Positions 26,353 to 34,777 of a stretch of DNA of 64,000 nucleotides are shown here, in pieces. The notes under the pieces were generated by a model, which saw nothing but the letters and a program-made list of their open reading frames with translations, searched no databases and was not told the DNA's origin. This DNA is from a virus, in the IMG/VR virus record IMGVR_UViG_3300042559_000515, positions 19,631 to 83,630 of that record; one strand, written 5' to 3'. The position numbers and the translations under genes are program-made. The number at the start of each line of letters is the position of its first letter. Within the stretch, counting starts at the first letter, position 1.

Positions 26353-26654
26353 TGACCACAATCACAGTTACATGGAAGGCGTTTGCGGACTCACTGACCT
26401 TTAAGGAGAAGGTCACATCGGCAACCATTAAGACCAACCGCATTCAAGGTGATGGCATCGCCATCGCTGAGGTGGTGTTCCGTGACACCAACCTCTACCA
26501 AGGCGTGCTGTGGGACTTGCTGGAGCCTGTCCTGCCTGAGAACCGAACACACACAGCACTGAGTGTTGGTGACGAGGTGACCGTTGACGGTCGCACTTAC
26601 CAATGCGCCAGTATCGGCTGGGTGGAACTCACCTTTGACGCAGTCAACCAATAA
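26352..26654 (+). CDS. Hypothetical protein, 100 aa
   Basis: Beta-rich small protein (TITVTWKAFADSLTFKEKV, SVGDEVTVDGRTYQCASIGWVEL), possibly an SH3-like or OB-like barrel by strand pattern. Translationally coupled to its neighbour. No family recognised. Confidence 0.7.
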   Translation: MTTITVTWKAFADSLTFKEKVTSATIKTNRIQGDGIAIAEVVFRDTNLYQGVLWDLLEPVLPENRTHTALSVGDEVTVDGRTYQCASIGWVELTFDAVNQ

Positions 26655-26684
26655 ACAACCAGTTCTAGTAAAGGAGAACAAAAA

Positions 26685-27404
26685 ATGTCAGCCACCACCA
26701 TCACCCCCCGTCAGCAGTCATTTATTCGCTCACTCTTAGAGGAGCGTCTTGATGTACTGGAAATCACCAACCTTGACGAGTACATCGTCTCGGTCGGTCT
26801 CAACGCACTCACAGCGAACTCTGCGAGCAAACTCATTGAGCATCTCAAGTCGGTGCCTGTGGGCAAGAAGTCAGAGCATGCGCACTTGCCCGAAGGTCGG
26901 GTCATCGTCAACAAGTTCGCCAAGGAGTGCACGCTCTGTGGTGGCTTGGTGGACAGCGGTGCTGGTCATGCAGTGCAGACTGCTAATGGCTGGCGGACAT
27001 TCCATGCGATGGACAAGTGCAGTGCACCAGCCGATGCTCCACGCATCACGGTTGAGTCCAAGCGTGCGTATCGCTGTGACGATGGCACTGTCGCTATCGC
27101 CTACACCACACAGAACGGTCGCATTGCGATGCGCCGTCTTGTGATTCACGAGGACAACAAGGGTTCTCTTGAGTACTGGAAGGGCGGTGTCGCCATCGTG
27201 AGCGCCACTGGCTCGCTCCTTACGCAGGAGCAGGCATCCGAACTCGGCAAGGTGTACGGGTTCTGCATCTGCTGTGGCAAGGACTTGAGTGAAGACCAGT
27301 CGCTTGCTGTCGGGTATGGCAGGACTTGTGCTGGCAACAATGAGTGGTGGTACCCATCACCCAGTGAAGCACGAGAGATTCTCAACCGACCAGTCAGTAT
27401 CTAG
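26685..27404 (+). CDS. DUF6011-like zinc protein, 239 aa
   Basis: The C-terminal CICCGKDLSEDQSLAVGYGRTC fits the DUF6011 pattern (CxxCgk-L...S...GxGxxC). An additional pair (CTLCGG) is at about 85. The N-terminus ITPRQQSFIRSLLEERL resembles helical modules found before zinc domains in phage proteins. Probably zinc- or nucleic-acid-binding; precise role unknown. Confidence 0.8.
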   Translation: MSATTITPRQQSFIRSLLEERLDVLEITNLDEYIVSVGLNALTANSASKLIEHLKSVPVGKKSEHAHLPEGRVIVNKFAKECTLCGGLVDSGAGHAVQTANGWRTFHAMDKCSAPADAPRITVESKRAYRCDDGTVAIAYTTQNGRIAMRRLVIHEDNKGSLEYWKGGVAIVSATGSLLTQEQASELGKVYGFCICCGKDLSEDQSLAVGYGRTCAGNNEWWYPSPSEAREILNRPVSI

Positions 27405-27421
27405 TTCAACCCATTAGTTGA

Positions 27422-27490
27422 GGGGACAGCACGAGCAACTGTTCGTGCCGTCCTCACTATCTATTCGCAATGTGTGAGTAGGTAGTGAGG
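27422..27490 (+). repeat. Double-hairpin element 4
   Basis: Hairpin 1: GCACGA/TCGTGC plus GGGGAC/GTCCTC with one mismatch (27422-27455). Hairpin 2: CCTCACTATCTATTCGCA pairs with TGTGAGTAGGTAGTGAGG, 18 continuous pairs including wobbles, ATG loop (27452-27490). A third stem GGGCGAT/ATCGCCC follows at 27489-27505. Confidence 0.7.
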
Positions 27491-27536
27491 GCGATATCAT
27501 CGCCCCTGAGCACCCAACATAACCAAGGAGTATTCC

Positions 27537-29075
27537 ATGTCCCACCGTTCCGCACTTGATGCCCTGCTGTCCTCAGCAGTGCGTGTCCCCAAACCCATTG
27601 ATGTCTGCCCCGAACTCACAGCGCTGTCGGGTGCACATGACTATGACCTCGGCTTTGACCTGTCACTGCCATTACTCCCGTACCAGCGTGCTGGTGTGGC
27701 GTATGCGCTCAAGCAACGCCGTGTCATCCTCGGTGACGAGATGGGCTTGGGCAAGACCCCACAACTCATTGCCGTGGCTCTCAAGGCTGTTGAGGACGGT
27801 CACCGTGCACTCATCGTGGTGCCACCGTCACTGCGCCTCAACTGGGACAGAGAGATTGCCAAGTTCACCTCTCGCCGTCTCACCGTGGAGATTGCTGAGG
27901 GCACCACGCCCTACGCACTGCGCAAGTCTGATGTCGTCATCATCGGTGACGCCAGTGTGGTCGGCTGGGCGCCTGCGCTCAACCGTCTCAACTTCGGTGC
28001 ACTGTTAGTTGACGAGGCACACCGCTTCAAGAACCCCAAGGCAAAGCGCACCATCGCATTGCAGGGCATCGCTCGTGGCATTGATGCTGACGGGTATGTC
28101 GTGCTCGCTTCGGGTACGCCAGCAACCAACCGCCCCGTTGAGTTGGTCGCACTGCTTGACACCATCGGTCGCCTTGACCCTGTGTTCGGTTCTGCTGGTT
28201 CATTCAAGTGGCGCTACTGCGACCCGATTCGCAATGCGTTCGGCTGGACATTCAACGGTTCAACCAACAGTGCCGAGTTGCACGACAAGTTGCGTGGCAC
28301 TTGCTACATCCGCCGTAAGAAGGCTGATGTGCTCACCGAGTTGCCAGCCAAGCGCCGTGCTCAGGTTGCTATCGCTCTGACCGATGTGGAGTTGCGTGAG
28401 TACCTCCGCATTGAGTCTGACTTCCTCATGTGGGTGTACGGCAAGGGTGGTCGTGAGGCTGTCATGCGTGTGTCTCGTGCCGAGGCAATCACGCAGTTGA
28501 CCGCACTGCGACAGGAGATGGCAAAGGTCAAGGTCAAGCACGCCATTGAGCACATTGAGTCCATCGTTGAGGGTGACCAGCCAGTGGTCATCTTCGGACA
28601 TCACCGTGCGGTGCTTGAGTCCATCATCGCTGAGTGTGAGACACGCTCTGCTGAAGACCCACGATGGAATGTCGTGAGTGTTCTCGGTGGCAAGTCCGAT
28701 GCACAAAAGCAACAAGCAGTGGACGACTTCCAGTCGGGTCGTGCGAGCGTGTTCGTGGGCAACTACACCTCCGCTGGTGTCGGTCTCACACTCACTCGTG
28801 CCAACCAGTGGGTGAGCGTGGAGTTACCGTGGACACCTGCTGAACTACAGCAAGCCGAAGACCGATGCCACAGATTCACGCAAACAGAATCTGTGACTTG
28901 CTGGCACCTGACTGGTGCTCGTGCCAATGGTCAGTTGACCATTGACGACCGACTCTTCGGTCTGCTCAACAGCAAGGCGGAGGTTCTCTCCGCAGTGCTT
29001 GACGGCAACGCCGAAGACCTCGGTGCTGAGGCTGGCTCACTGCTCGCCTCGCTCCTTGGTGACTGGGTCGGCTAA
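27537..29075 (+). CDS. SNF2-family DNA-dependent ATPase, 512 aa
   Basis: SNF2/HepA-type two-lobe translocase. Visible motifs: Q motif (LPYQRAGV, Gln50), Walker A GDEMGLGKT (66-74), VVPPSL, DEAH box (DEAH 159-162), SGTP (motif III), a C-terminal helicase lobe with VVSVLGG and VGNYTSAGVGLTL, and motif VI QAEDRCHR. Closest in plan to SMARCAL1-like annealing helicases. A second SNF2 protein is encoded at 55952, but the two differ and use different Walker A forms. In an early-type operon it may remodel forks or displace host proteins from DNA. Confidence 0.93.
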   Translation: MSHRSALDALLSSAVRVPKPIDVCPELTALSGAHDYDLGFDLSLPLLPYQRAGVAYALKQRRVILGDEMGLGKTPQLIAVALKAVEDGHRALIVVPPSLRLNWDREIAKFTSRRLTVEIAEGTTPYALRKSDVVIIGDASVVGWAPALNRLNFGALLVDEAHRFKNPKAKRTIALQGIARGIDADGYVVLASGTPATNRPVELVALLDTIGRLDPVFGSAGSFKWRYCDPIRNAFGWTFNGSTNSAELHDKLRGTCYIRRKKADVLTELPAKRRAQVAIALTDVELREYLRIESDFLMWVYGKGGREAVMRVSRAEAITQLTALRQEMAKVKVKHAIEHIESIVEGDQPVVIFGHHRAVLESIIAECETRSAEDPRWNVVSVLGGKSDAQKQQAVDDFQSGRASVFVGNYTSAGVGLTLTRANQWVSVELPWTPAELQQAEDRCHRFTQTESVTCWHLTGARANGQLTIDDRLFGLLNSKAEVLSAVLDGNAEDLGAEAGSLLASLLGDWVG

Positions 29076-29099
29076 CACAATCTGAGGTGGTGCTCACGG

Positions 29100-29170
29100 G
29101 CGTCACGAGGTGCGAGCCTCGTGGCGTGCCGTGGTCATTGTGGGGTCGGGACACTCCGCAGTGACCACGG
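29100..29170 (+). repeat. Double-hairpin element 5
   Basis: Hairpin 1: GCGTCACGAGG/CCTCGTGGCGT, 11 pairs, 6 nt loop (29100-29127). Hairpin 2: CCGTGGTCATTGTGGGGT with ACTCCGCAGTGACCACGG, 18 continuous pairs including wobbles, 6 nt loop (29129-29170). It lies between the SNF2 gene and the next gene. Confidence 0.75.
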
Positions 29171-29212
29171 GACGCAAGTCCAAACAGCACCAACACAACA
29201 AGGAATTAAACA

Positions 29213-29581
29213 ATGAAGACACAAGCAATCATCACTATCAACCATCCCGACAACCTGTCAGCGAACTGGGTTATCGCTGATGTCATTGACCCATTCATCG
29301 CTGATGTCAACACTGGTGGCAACGATGAATGGAATCTCGCCTTGGCGTTGTCACTGACCGAGACGCAACTGCGTGACAAGGCATTGCGCAGTGCGCTGTT
29401 GCTGGTTCTCAGTGACTTCCCTGCGGACATGAGCAACGAGTGGATTCTTGACGGCGTCCTCAATGATGACGAGCGCATCATTGTGTGGGAGCCGTTCTCC
29501 ATCGTCAACTGGGACAAAGAAGAACTGGTCGCTCACATTGAGCAGACAGCGGACACCATCTACAACACATACTTTCAATAA
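29213..29581 (+). CDS. Hypothetical acidic protein, 122 aa
   Basis: Acidic helical protein (ALALSLTETQLRDKALRSALLLVL, DDERIIVWEPFSIVNWDKEELVAHIEQ). AAGGAATTAAACA upstream. No family recognised. Confidence 0.7.
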   Translation: MKTQAIITINHPDNLSANWVIADVIDPFIADVNTGGNDEWNLALALSLTETQLRDKALRSALLLVLSDFPADMSNEWILDGVLNDDERIIVWEPFSIVNWDKEELVAHIEQTADTIYNTYFQ

Positions 29582-29592
29582 GGAGACAAACA

Positions 29593-29790
29593 ATGAAGAC
29601 AGAGACCATCAACAACATCCTGCTCGTACTACTGGGAATGGCACTTGCTCTTGGGAGTGTCATCTTGTGGGACACCGTGGACTACTACGCCAAGTGTGAT
29701 GCGGTCGTGGTGCAGGACATCAATGGCAATCGCTACTGCGTGGACAAGGCAACGCTCGTTGAGAGCACAACAACTAATTACAACAAGTAA
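29593..29790 (+). CDS. Small membrane protein, 65 aa
   Basis: One hydrophobic segment (about 9-26, LLVLLGMALALGSVILW) near the N-terminus, then a periplasmic-side domain with two cysteines (YYAKCDAVVV, NRYCVDK). Orientation inferred from charge only. AAGGAGACAAACA site. Could act on the host membrane. Confidence 0.75.
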   Translation: MKTETINNILLVLLGMALALGSVILWDTVDYYAKCDAVVVQDINGNRYCVDKATLVESTTTNYNK

Positions 29791-29800
29791 AGGACACATC

Positions 29801-30082
29801 ATGAACCCATACGAACAACCCGAACAACCAATCGGTTGCCAATGCAATGTCACCTTCGGTGGTCAAGAGATGGCAGTCATCATCGCATTCGGTGATGACC
29901 CAGTTATCACTGACGACATCGGCAACCCTTGGTATGACCTTGACATCAATGTCTTCTACTACCTCAACGATGCAGAGACAGACCAACTACACGATGCAGT
30001 CAACAAAGGCTTAGAGGGCTTTGCTGTTGACGGCGAAATTGAAATAGTCATTGACAGTGACTTTGAATACCTTTTTCTTTAA
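29801..30082 (+). CDS. Hypothetical acidic protein, 93 aa
   Basis: ATG 29801 follows AAAGGACACATC. Acidic beta-rich protein (MAVIIAFGDDPVITDDIGNP, EIEIVIDSDFEYLFL). No family recognised. Confidence 0.7.
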   Translation: MNPYEQPEQPIGCQCNVTFGGQEMAVIIAFGDDPVITDDIGNPWYDLDINVFYYLNDAETDQLHDAVNKGLEGFAVDGEIEIVIDSDFEYLFL

Positions 30083-30094
30083 GGAGCAACCAAC

Positions 30095-30415
30095 ATGAAC
30101 ATCACATCAGAACAAGAGCAGGCAGTAGACAACTGGGAGTACCAGTACCGACCCATCAAGAACCACATCAGTGGTGACCTTGGATGGAACGGCACCGTCT
30201 TTGAGACCTACGGAGACGACATTGCGTTCGTGGTTTCACAGCCACAAAACCTCATATGGACATGGGTAGACACCGACAATGGCACAACCATCCTCAGTGG
30301 TTACCACCTTGTCAATCGCATCGGTTACTTCGTGACCGAGTACCCATGGGTGAGACCAACCGAGGTGCAGGTAGAGACCTACACAGAAGAAGAAACAGAA
30401 GAGGAGCCGTTCTAA
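30095..30415 (+). CDS. Hypothetical acidic protein, 106 aa
   Basis: Trp-rich centre (DLGWNGTVFETYGDDIAFVV, LIWTWVDTDNG) and a very acidic tail (EEETEEEPF). Stop overlaps the next start. No family recognised. Confidence 0.7.
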   Translation: MNITSEQEQAVDNWEYQYRPIKNHISGDLGWNGTVFETYGDDIAFVVSQPQNLIWTWVDTDNGTTILSGYHLVNRIGYFVTEYPWVRPTEVQVETYTEEETEEEPF

Positions 30416-30639
30416 TGCAGAACATCAAGTTCGTTCAGAGTGTGACCATCTCGGTCACCTTTGACATGTCCTTTCCCAGCGACTGGACACTCCAGCAGAT
30501 TCTGGAGAGCATCAAGGACACCACCACTGATATCAGTGCACATGTCCTGCCCGAAACACTTCCACAAGGTGCAGTAAGTAACAGCACCATTGTGGATGAC
30601 ATCATTATCAACCACACCGCCATACAGGAGAACAACTAA
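30415..30639 (+). CDS. Hypothetical protein, 74 aa
   Basis: Opens IKFVQSVTISVTFDMSFPSDWTLQQILES; alternating strands then a helix. Coupled on both sides by one-base overlaps (TAATG), so it is part of a tight gene run. No family recognised. Confidence 0.65.
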   Translation: MQNIKFVQSVTISVTFDMSFPSDWTLQQILESIKDTTTDISAHVLPETLPQGAVSNSTIVDDIIINHTAIQENN

Positions 30640-31052
30640 TGACCGCAACAACCGCCAGTGACTTCCAAGTCACGCTCGCATACATCCAACAGAACATTGA
30701 TGCCATCGCTGAGTTTGCTCAGCAGTTCCTCAATGAGAACTACTTTGAAGACGATGATGTCTTCCACTCATACGGAGACCGTGTTGACCTCAACTTCATC
30801 CGAGATGAAGATGACAACAAGTGGAGGTGCTTTGCATACCCAGTGGTCAACGGTGACCCCTCCTATGACTACGAGGTAGCCATCCCAGTGGACACCGATA
30901 CCTACAAGGTTGTGCGGTTCTACAAAGACATCAGCCGTGCCAACAAGGTCATCCTGACTGGACTTACCTTGCAGGACGCAAAGGAACACTGCAAGCGTGA
31001 TGACACGCACAGTGACGACTGGTTTGACGGATACGAAAAGGAAAGCAAGTAA
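30639..31052 (+). CDS. Hypothetical acidic protein, 137 aa
   Basis: N-terminal helix (FQVTLAYIQQNIDAIAEFAQQFL), acidic middle and a beta C-terminal part (YDYEVAIPVDTDTYKVVRFY). No family recognised. Part of the TAATG-coupled series. Confidence 0.7.
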   Translation: MTATTASDFQVTLAYIQQNIDAIAEFAQQFLNENYFEDDDVFHSYGDRVDLNFIRDEDDNKWRCFAYPVVNGDPSYDYEVAIPVDTDTYKVVRFYKDISRANKVILTGLTLQDAKEHCKRDDTHSDDWFDGYEKESK

Positions 31053-31243
31053 TGGAAACACAAGTCAGCAAGCAATCACTGGACACCATCGTTGATGCTC
31101 TGTTCCTCTACATGAAGTGGAACGAGGGATTCTCAAAGGTGGCTATCACACAGAACGACTACGAAGCATCAGCACGACACATCATCAACGCAAACAACGC
31201 AGAGCGAGCAATCGCAGAACTCAAACAACAAGGAGACAAATAA
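31052..31243 (+). CDS. Hypothetical helical protein, 63 aa
   Basis: All-helical (QSLDTIVDALFLYMKWNEGFSKVAITQNDYE..., ERAIAELKQQG). No family recognised. Coupled to both neighbours. Confidence 0.65.
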   Translation: METQVSKQSLDTIVDALFLYMKWNEGFSKVAITQNDYEASARHIINANNAERAIAELKQQGDK

Positions 31244-31416
31244 TGAACCCTGAGAAATACCATTGGTTCGCAGAAGACGGTTCCTATGGCAGTGGTGTCA
31301 CCCTCGTGGTGGACACCAGCAACTGGACGGATGAAGACTGGCGAGACATTGAAGACACATCAGACAGCGAGCGCTCCACAGTGGCGCTTGAGATAACCAA
31401 GAAGAGAAAGGGGTAG
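31243..31416 (+). CDS. Hypothetical protein, 57 aa
   Basis: ATG 31243 overlaps the upstream TAA. Acidic with a basic end (WTDEDWRDIEDTSDSE... TKKRKG). No family recognised. Confidence 0.65.
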   Translation: MNPEKYHWFAEDGSYGSGVTLVVDTSNWTDEDWRDIEDTSDSERSTVALEITKKRKG

Positions 31417-31419
31417 GTC

Positions 31420-31653
31420 ATGCCCACCACATCACCAGCGACTTACTACAAGGAATCCATCAGCAATGCGTTTGGCTCCCTCGTAGGCAAAACAGTATTG
31501 CGAGTGCGTCCGTTCGTACCGAGCGAGTATGAGATGTTTGGGTGGTCAGAAGGTCACGCATTCCTCATTGAGTTTGACGACAACACCTTGCTCATTCCCG
31601 TATCAGATGAAGAGTGCAACAGCGCAGGCTGGCTGTACATTGACGAACTCTAA
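31420..31653 (+). CDS. Hypothetical protein, 77 aa
   Basis: Contains ISNAFGSLVGKTVLRVRPFVPSE and LIEFDDNTLLIPVSDEEC, a small beta-barrel-like pattern. Follows the previous gene by 3 nt. No family recognised. Confidence 0.65.
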   Translation: MPTTSPATYYKESISNAFGSLVGKTVLRVRPFVPSEYEMFGWSEGHAFLIEFDDNTLLIPVSDEECNSAGWLYIDEL

Positions 31654-31670
31654 AAGAAAGAACAACAAAT

Positions 31671-32219
31671 ATGAACACCAATCTTTGCAGTAACTGCAAG
31701 ACCGAACTCAACGAAGATTCCATGCGCTGGTCAAGCGTCCTCAGCGGAGAAATCTGTGAGGGTTGCTTTGACGAAGACATGACTTACCCAGCGACCATCC
31801 GTATCGTTAACCCGAACGGTGATGTGGAGACCTACCTTGTCGGTGACCTCAACATCATTACCGAGTACGGAGACGATACAGACCTCCCTGCCAAGCGTCA
31901 GTGGGTCAGCACCGATGGCTGGCGTGGCTATAACAAGACAGAGATTGATGGCTGGGTAGCAGTACTCACTGGATGGACAACGGGTGGCTATGACGACCCC
32001 ATCGCTCGTAGGAAGCGCCTGTTCAACAACTTTGCTGAGTACCTGCTAACCAATGACATCTACCCACCATGTCAGGTTGCCTTGATTACCGACACCACAT
32101 CCAACCTGTTTTCAACCGCAGTGACCGTTCAGGTTCTTGCAAAGGATGAGGACACATTCAACAACTGGCTGAACTCAACCGAGTACCCAGCCGAAGAACT
32201 ATCACACTCATTGTCTTAG
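31671..32219 (+). CDS. Zinc-finger-containing protein, 182 aa
   Basis: The N-terminus has CSNCKTEL and, 20 residues later, CEGC: a CxxC-x25-CxxC pair expected to bind zinc. The rest is a beta region (ATIRIVNPNGDVETYLVGD) and a helical end. Function unknown. Confidence 0.7.
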   Translation: MNTNLCSNCKTELNEDSMRWSSVLSGEICEGCFDEDMTYPATIRIVNPNGDVETYLVGDLNIITEYGDDTDLPAKRQWVSTDGWRGYNKTEIDGWVAVLTGWTTGGYDDPIARRKRLFNNFAEYLLTNDIYPPCQVALITDTTSNLFSTAVTVQVLAKDEDTFNNWLNSTEYPAEELSHSLS

Positions 32220-32231
32220 AAAGGAGACACC

Positions 32232-32483
32232 ATGACCACCATTATCCGTAACTATCAGAAAGATGAACTCATCTCTGATGCACAGGACATCTACACCAAC
32301 TACACCTTTGAGGAACTTGATGGTGCGGTGTTCTTGACCAGTTGTGACATCACAGGCGCTGAGATTTACCACCTGACCAACGACAAGGTTGCTTGGATTC
32401 AATCCATTGACCTTGACTGGGTCGCTCCGTATGACGAGCGTGTCCTTCGCACGACATCATTAGACACTGTGGAGGTCAAGTAG
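32232..32483 (+). CDS. Hypothetical acidic protein, 83 aa
   Basis: Acidic small protein (IIRNYQKDELISDAQDIYTNY, YHLTNDKVAWIQSIDLDWV). GAAAGGAGACACC site. No family recognised. Confidence 0.65.
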   Translation: MTTIIRNYQKDELISDAQDIYTNYTFEELDGAVFLTSCDITGAEIYHLTNDKVAWIQSIDLDWVAPYDERVLRTTSLDTVEVK

Positions 32484-32485
32484 CC

Positions 32486-32728
32486 ATGGCAACATTCAAG
32501 TTCAAAGTTCAGTGGGACATAGAGGTAGACATAGACGCCATTGATGAAGACGAGGCATACGAAATCATCTATGGCGATGTCCTCCTTGATGCCTACGGCA
32601 GGGGCAAAGGCTCCCTCAGTGTTGACCTCGTAGAAGACATTGAAAAAAGTGAATGGGGTTTGTTTGATACCGACCCCGAAGAAGAACCAATTACCTACCT
32701 CGCTCTTAATGACGAGGATTACCTCTAA
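32486..32728 (+). CDS. Hypothetical acidic protein, 80 aa
   Basis: Starts with a strand (ATFKFKVQWDIEVDIDAIDED) and is acidic throughout, ending EPITYLALNDEDYL. Resembles small DNA-mimic-like phage proteins by charge only. Confidence 0.65.
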   Translation: MATFKFKVQWDIEVDIDAIDEDEAYEIIYGDVLLDAYGRGKGSLSVDLVEDIEKSEWGLFDTDPEEEPITYLALNDEDYL

Positions 32729-32738
32729 GGAGAACCCA

Positions 32739-32972
32739 ATGATTAACCAACTACCGTTCTGGTGCCGTTCATGCGAAGCGGACTTCAACAACTTTGATGA
32801 GCAGGGAGTGTGTGGCAAGTGTGACACACCAAATGTTCTTGAGCGCCACAACATCACAGTGACCATTCCAGTAGACGCCTTCTCACTGCTTGACGCTCAA
32901 GCAAATGTAGAGGCTCTCATCAAGCAATTAATCAAACAGCAAATCGTCTCTCCAGAGACAACAGTGTTCTAA
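32739..32972 (+). CDS. Zinc-ribbon protein, 77 aa
   Basis: Start set by AAGGAGAACCCA. CRSCEADF and CGKCDTPN form a CxxC-x12-CxxC zinc ribbon; the second half is a helix (DAQANVEALIKQLIKQQ). Function unknown. Confidence 0.75.
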   Translation: MINQLPFWCRSCEADFNNFDEQGVCGKCDTPNVLERHNITVTIPVDAFSLLDAQANVEALIKQLIKQQIVSPETTVF

Positions 32973-32985
32973 GGAGGACATCAAC

Positions 32986-33270
32986 ATGGGATACCAAACA
33001 GCACTCGGCATTGCCGAGACCGACATCAGCCTCAGCCAGCAAGTGTCATGGCACTTCAGTAGCAACTGCTACCCACCAGTGCCACAGTTGATGGTGCCAG
33101 TGGCAGTAGAAGCCATTGAGAAAGTTCTCTACGAAGACGGCGGTGAATTACTTCAACTGCCCGAAGGTGTGTCCTTCCGTGGTGACACTGAGGTCAATGC
33201 ATACACCATCGTGGAGAACCTCCACCTGTGGGCATTCGTACACGACAACCTTGAAGGAGAGGACGAGTAA
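32986..33270 (+). CDS. Hypothetical protein, 94 aa
   Basis: Contains SQQVSWHFSSNCYPPVPQLMVPVAVEAIE, with His/Cys that might bind metal, and an acidic end. AAGGAGGACATCAAC site. Overlaps the next start by one base. Confidence 0.65.
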   Translation: MGYQTALGIAETDISLSQQVSWHFSSNCYPPVPQLMVPVAVEAIEKVLYEDGGELLQLPEGVSFRGDTEVNAYTIVENLHLWAFVHDNLEGEDE

Positions 33271-33491
33271 TGGCTGAACAAATAAATACATCCATTGTCA
33301 TTCATCACCGAGGATTCCTCCTCGGCTACAGCGTGTCCGTGACGCTTTGGGTAGAAGGTGAGTTTGAGCCACTGGTGGACAACCGACAGTGGACATTCAC
33401 CAAGCGCAAGGCTCGCAGTATCGCACAAAAGAATGTCATGGCGATAGAAGCCATCAAAAAACTACAGGAGGCAATGCGTGCAGGTATCTAA
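33270..33491 (+). CDS. Hypothetical protein, 73 aa
   Basis: Beta first half (TSIVIHHRGFLLGYSVSVTLWVEG) and a basic helix (KRKARSIAQKNVMAIEAIKKL). The helix could bind nucleic acid. Overlaps the membrane-protein gene by 14 nt. Confidence 0.65.
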   Translation: MAEQINTSIVIHHRGFLLGYSVSVTLWVEGEFEPLVDNRQWTFTKRKARSIAQKNVMAIEAIKKLQEAMRAGI

Positions 33492-33669
33492 CTACCAACG
33501 ATTCCGAAACCGTGTGCTGTACCCCATCGCAAGCATCTTTTTTGTGGTGGCTCTGTACATCTCATGGTTCAAGTCCATCTACCTTTACGGACAGCCCATC
33601 ACGCTGTTAGTAGTCATGACTCTCGTTGGGTTCGGGTTTGCAATCGCAAACTTTAAACCCAAACGCTAA
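33478..33669 (+). CDS. Two-TM membrane protein, 63 aa
   Basis: GTG start with CAGGAGG 6 nt upstream. Two hydrophobic segments (about 13-30 and 38-57) joined by WFKSIYLYGQP, with a basic end. Candidate host-membrane-acting or holin-like protein outside the lysis module. Confidence 0.75.
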   Translation: MQVSNYQRFRNRVLYPIASIFFVVALYISWFKSIYLYGQPITLLVVMTLVGFGFAIANFKPKR

Positions 33670-33751
33670 GTTGTCATCAACCAATCACGCCGATAAATTA
33701 GTCGGTGTGGTACCACCCACAACAAAAACCAAACACAGAAAGTAACTAACC

Positions 33752-34777
33752 ATGTCACGAGAAACTTACGAATGGCTCAACACCAACATCCTTGTCGGAT
33801 TCAGCGAACAGCGAGGTAATGCATGGCATTACAAGGAGTCAGCACAAGGCACCGAACCCAACCACTACACGGGAGCAGTTCCTGTGGATGATGTCCTCCG
33901 CCGTCTCTTCAACTGGACAGCAGTTGAGGCTGAGTCCTGTGTCCGTGTCCCAAATGGTGACGGAACATTCCGCCTCATCACTGACCCGACCCGAAAGGCA
34001 ATCGTCCATTCCGATAACGACACCGTCTTTGCGGTGTTCAAGAACTCTTACCAAGTTCACCAGTACAAGAAGTGGCTCCTTGACACCGTTGCGAATCTTG
34101 TTGACGACAACGACCTCGCCATCGGCGGTGCTGGTCTCCTCCGTCAAGGTGCCAAGGCATATGTTCAGGTGGAATTGCCTGAGACGATTAAGACGCCATC
34201 AGGCTTTGACATTCGTCCTCACCTCCTCGCCTGCACATCACATGACGGCACCCTGTCATCAACCTTCCAGTTGGTATCCACTGTGGTCGTGTGTGACAAC
34301 ACGCTCGCTGGTGCCTTGAGTGAGAAGACAGCCAAGCACAAGGTGCGCCACAGCAAGCACTCCATCGGCAAGTTGCAGACAGTCCGTGACGCTCTCGGAA
34401 TCATCCATGAGTACACAGATGACCTCATGCTTGAACTGGAGCGCCTGTCCACTCAGAAGGTCTCTGACCGTGAGTTCAATGCAATCATTGAGCACCTCGT
34501 GCCACTATCAACAGACTTGGACATCCGTCCTCAGGTCAAGGCTCGTGTGGAGAACAAGCAGGAACTCCTGCGCCACATGTACACCAATGACCCGATGGTC
34601 TCTCCATGGAAGGGCACTGCGCTCGGAGTACTTCAGATGTGGAACACCTACCAGCACCACTTCGCTGGTGCAGACGGTTCCCGTATTGAGCGCAACATGC
34701 TCAACGGCATCACTGGTAAGACCAGCGACCAAGACAAGTTCGTCTTGAACGCCATTGACAACTTGGTGCTCGCCTAA
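33752..34777 (+). CDS. DUF932 phage/plasmid-like protein, 341 aa
   Basis: Matches the DUF932 plan (phage/plasmid-like TIGR03299 group): FAVFKNSYQVHQYKKWLLDTV, RPHLLACTSHDGTLSSTFQLVSTVVVCDNTL and the ARHSKHS-like segment KVRHSKHSIGKLQTV. Family members occur widely in phages and plasmids; the biochemical role is unknown. A hairpin (CACGCCGA/TCGGTGTG at about 33688-33711) lies in its 5' leader. Its stop overlaps the WhiB start. Confidence 0.85.
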   Translation: MSRETYEWLNTNILVGFSEQRGNAWHYKESAQGTEPNHYTGAVPVDDVLRRLFNWTAVEAESCVRVPNGDGTFRLITDPTRKAIVHSDNDTVFAVFKNSYQVHQYKKWLLDTVANLVDDNDLAIGGAGLLRQGAKAYVQVELPETIKTPSGFDIRPHLLACTSHDGTLSSTFQLVSTVVVCDNTLAGALSEKTAKHKVRHSKHSIGKLQTVRDALGIIHEYTDDLMLELERLSTQKVSDREFNAIIEHLVPLSTDLDIRPQVKARVENKQELLRHMYTNDPMVSPWKGTALGVLQMWNTYQHHFAGADGSRIERNMLNGITGKTSDQDKFVLNAIDNLVLA

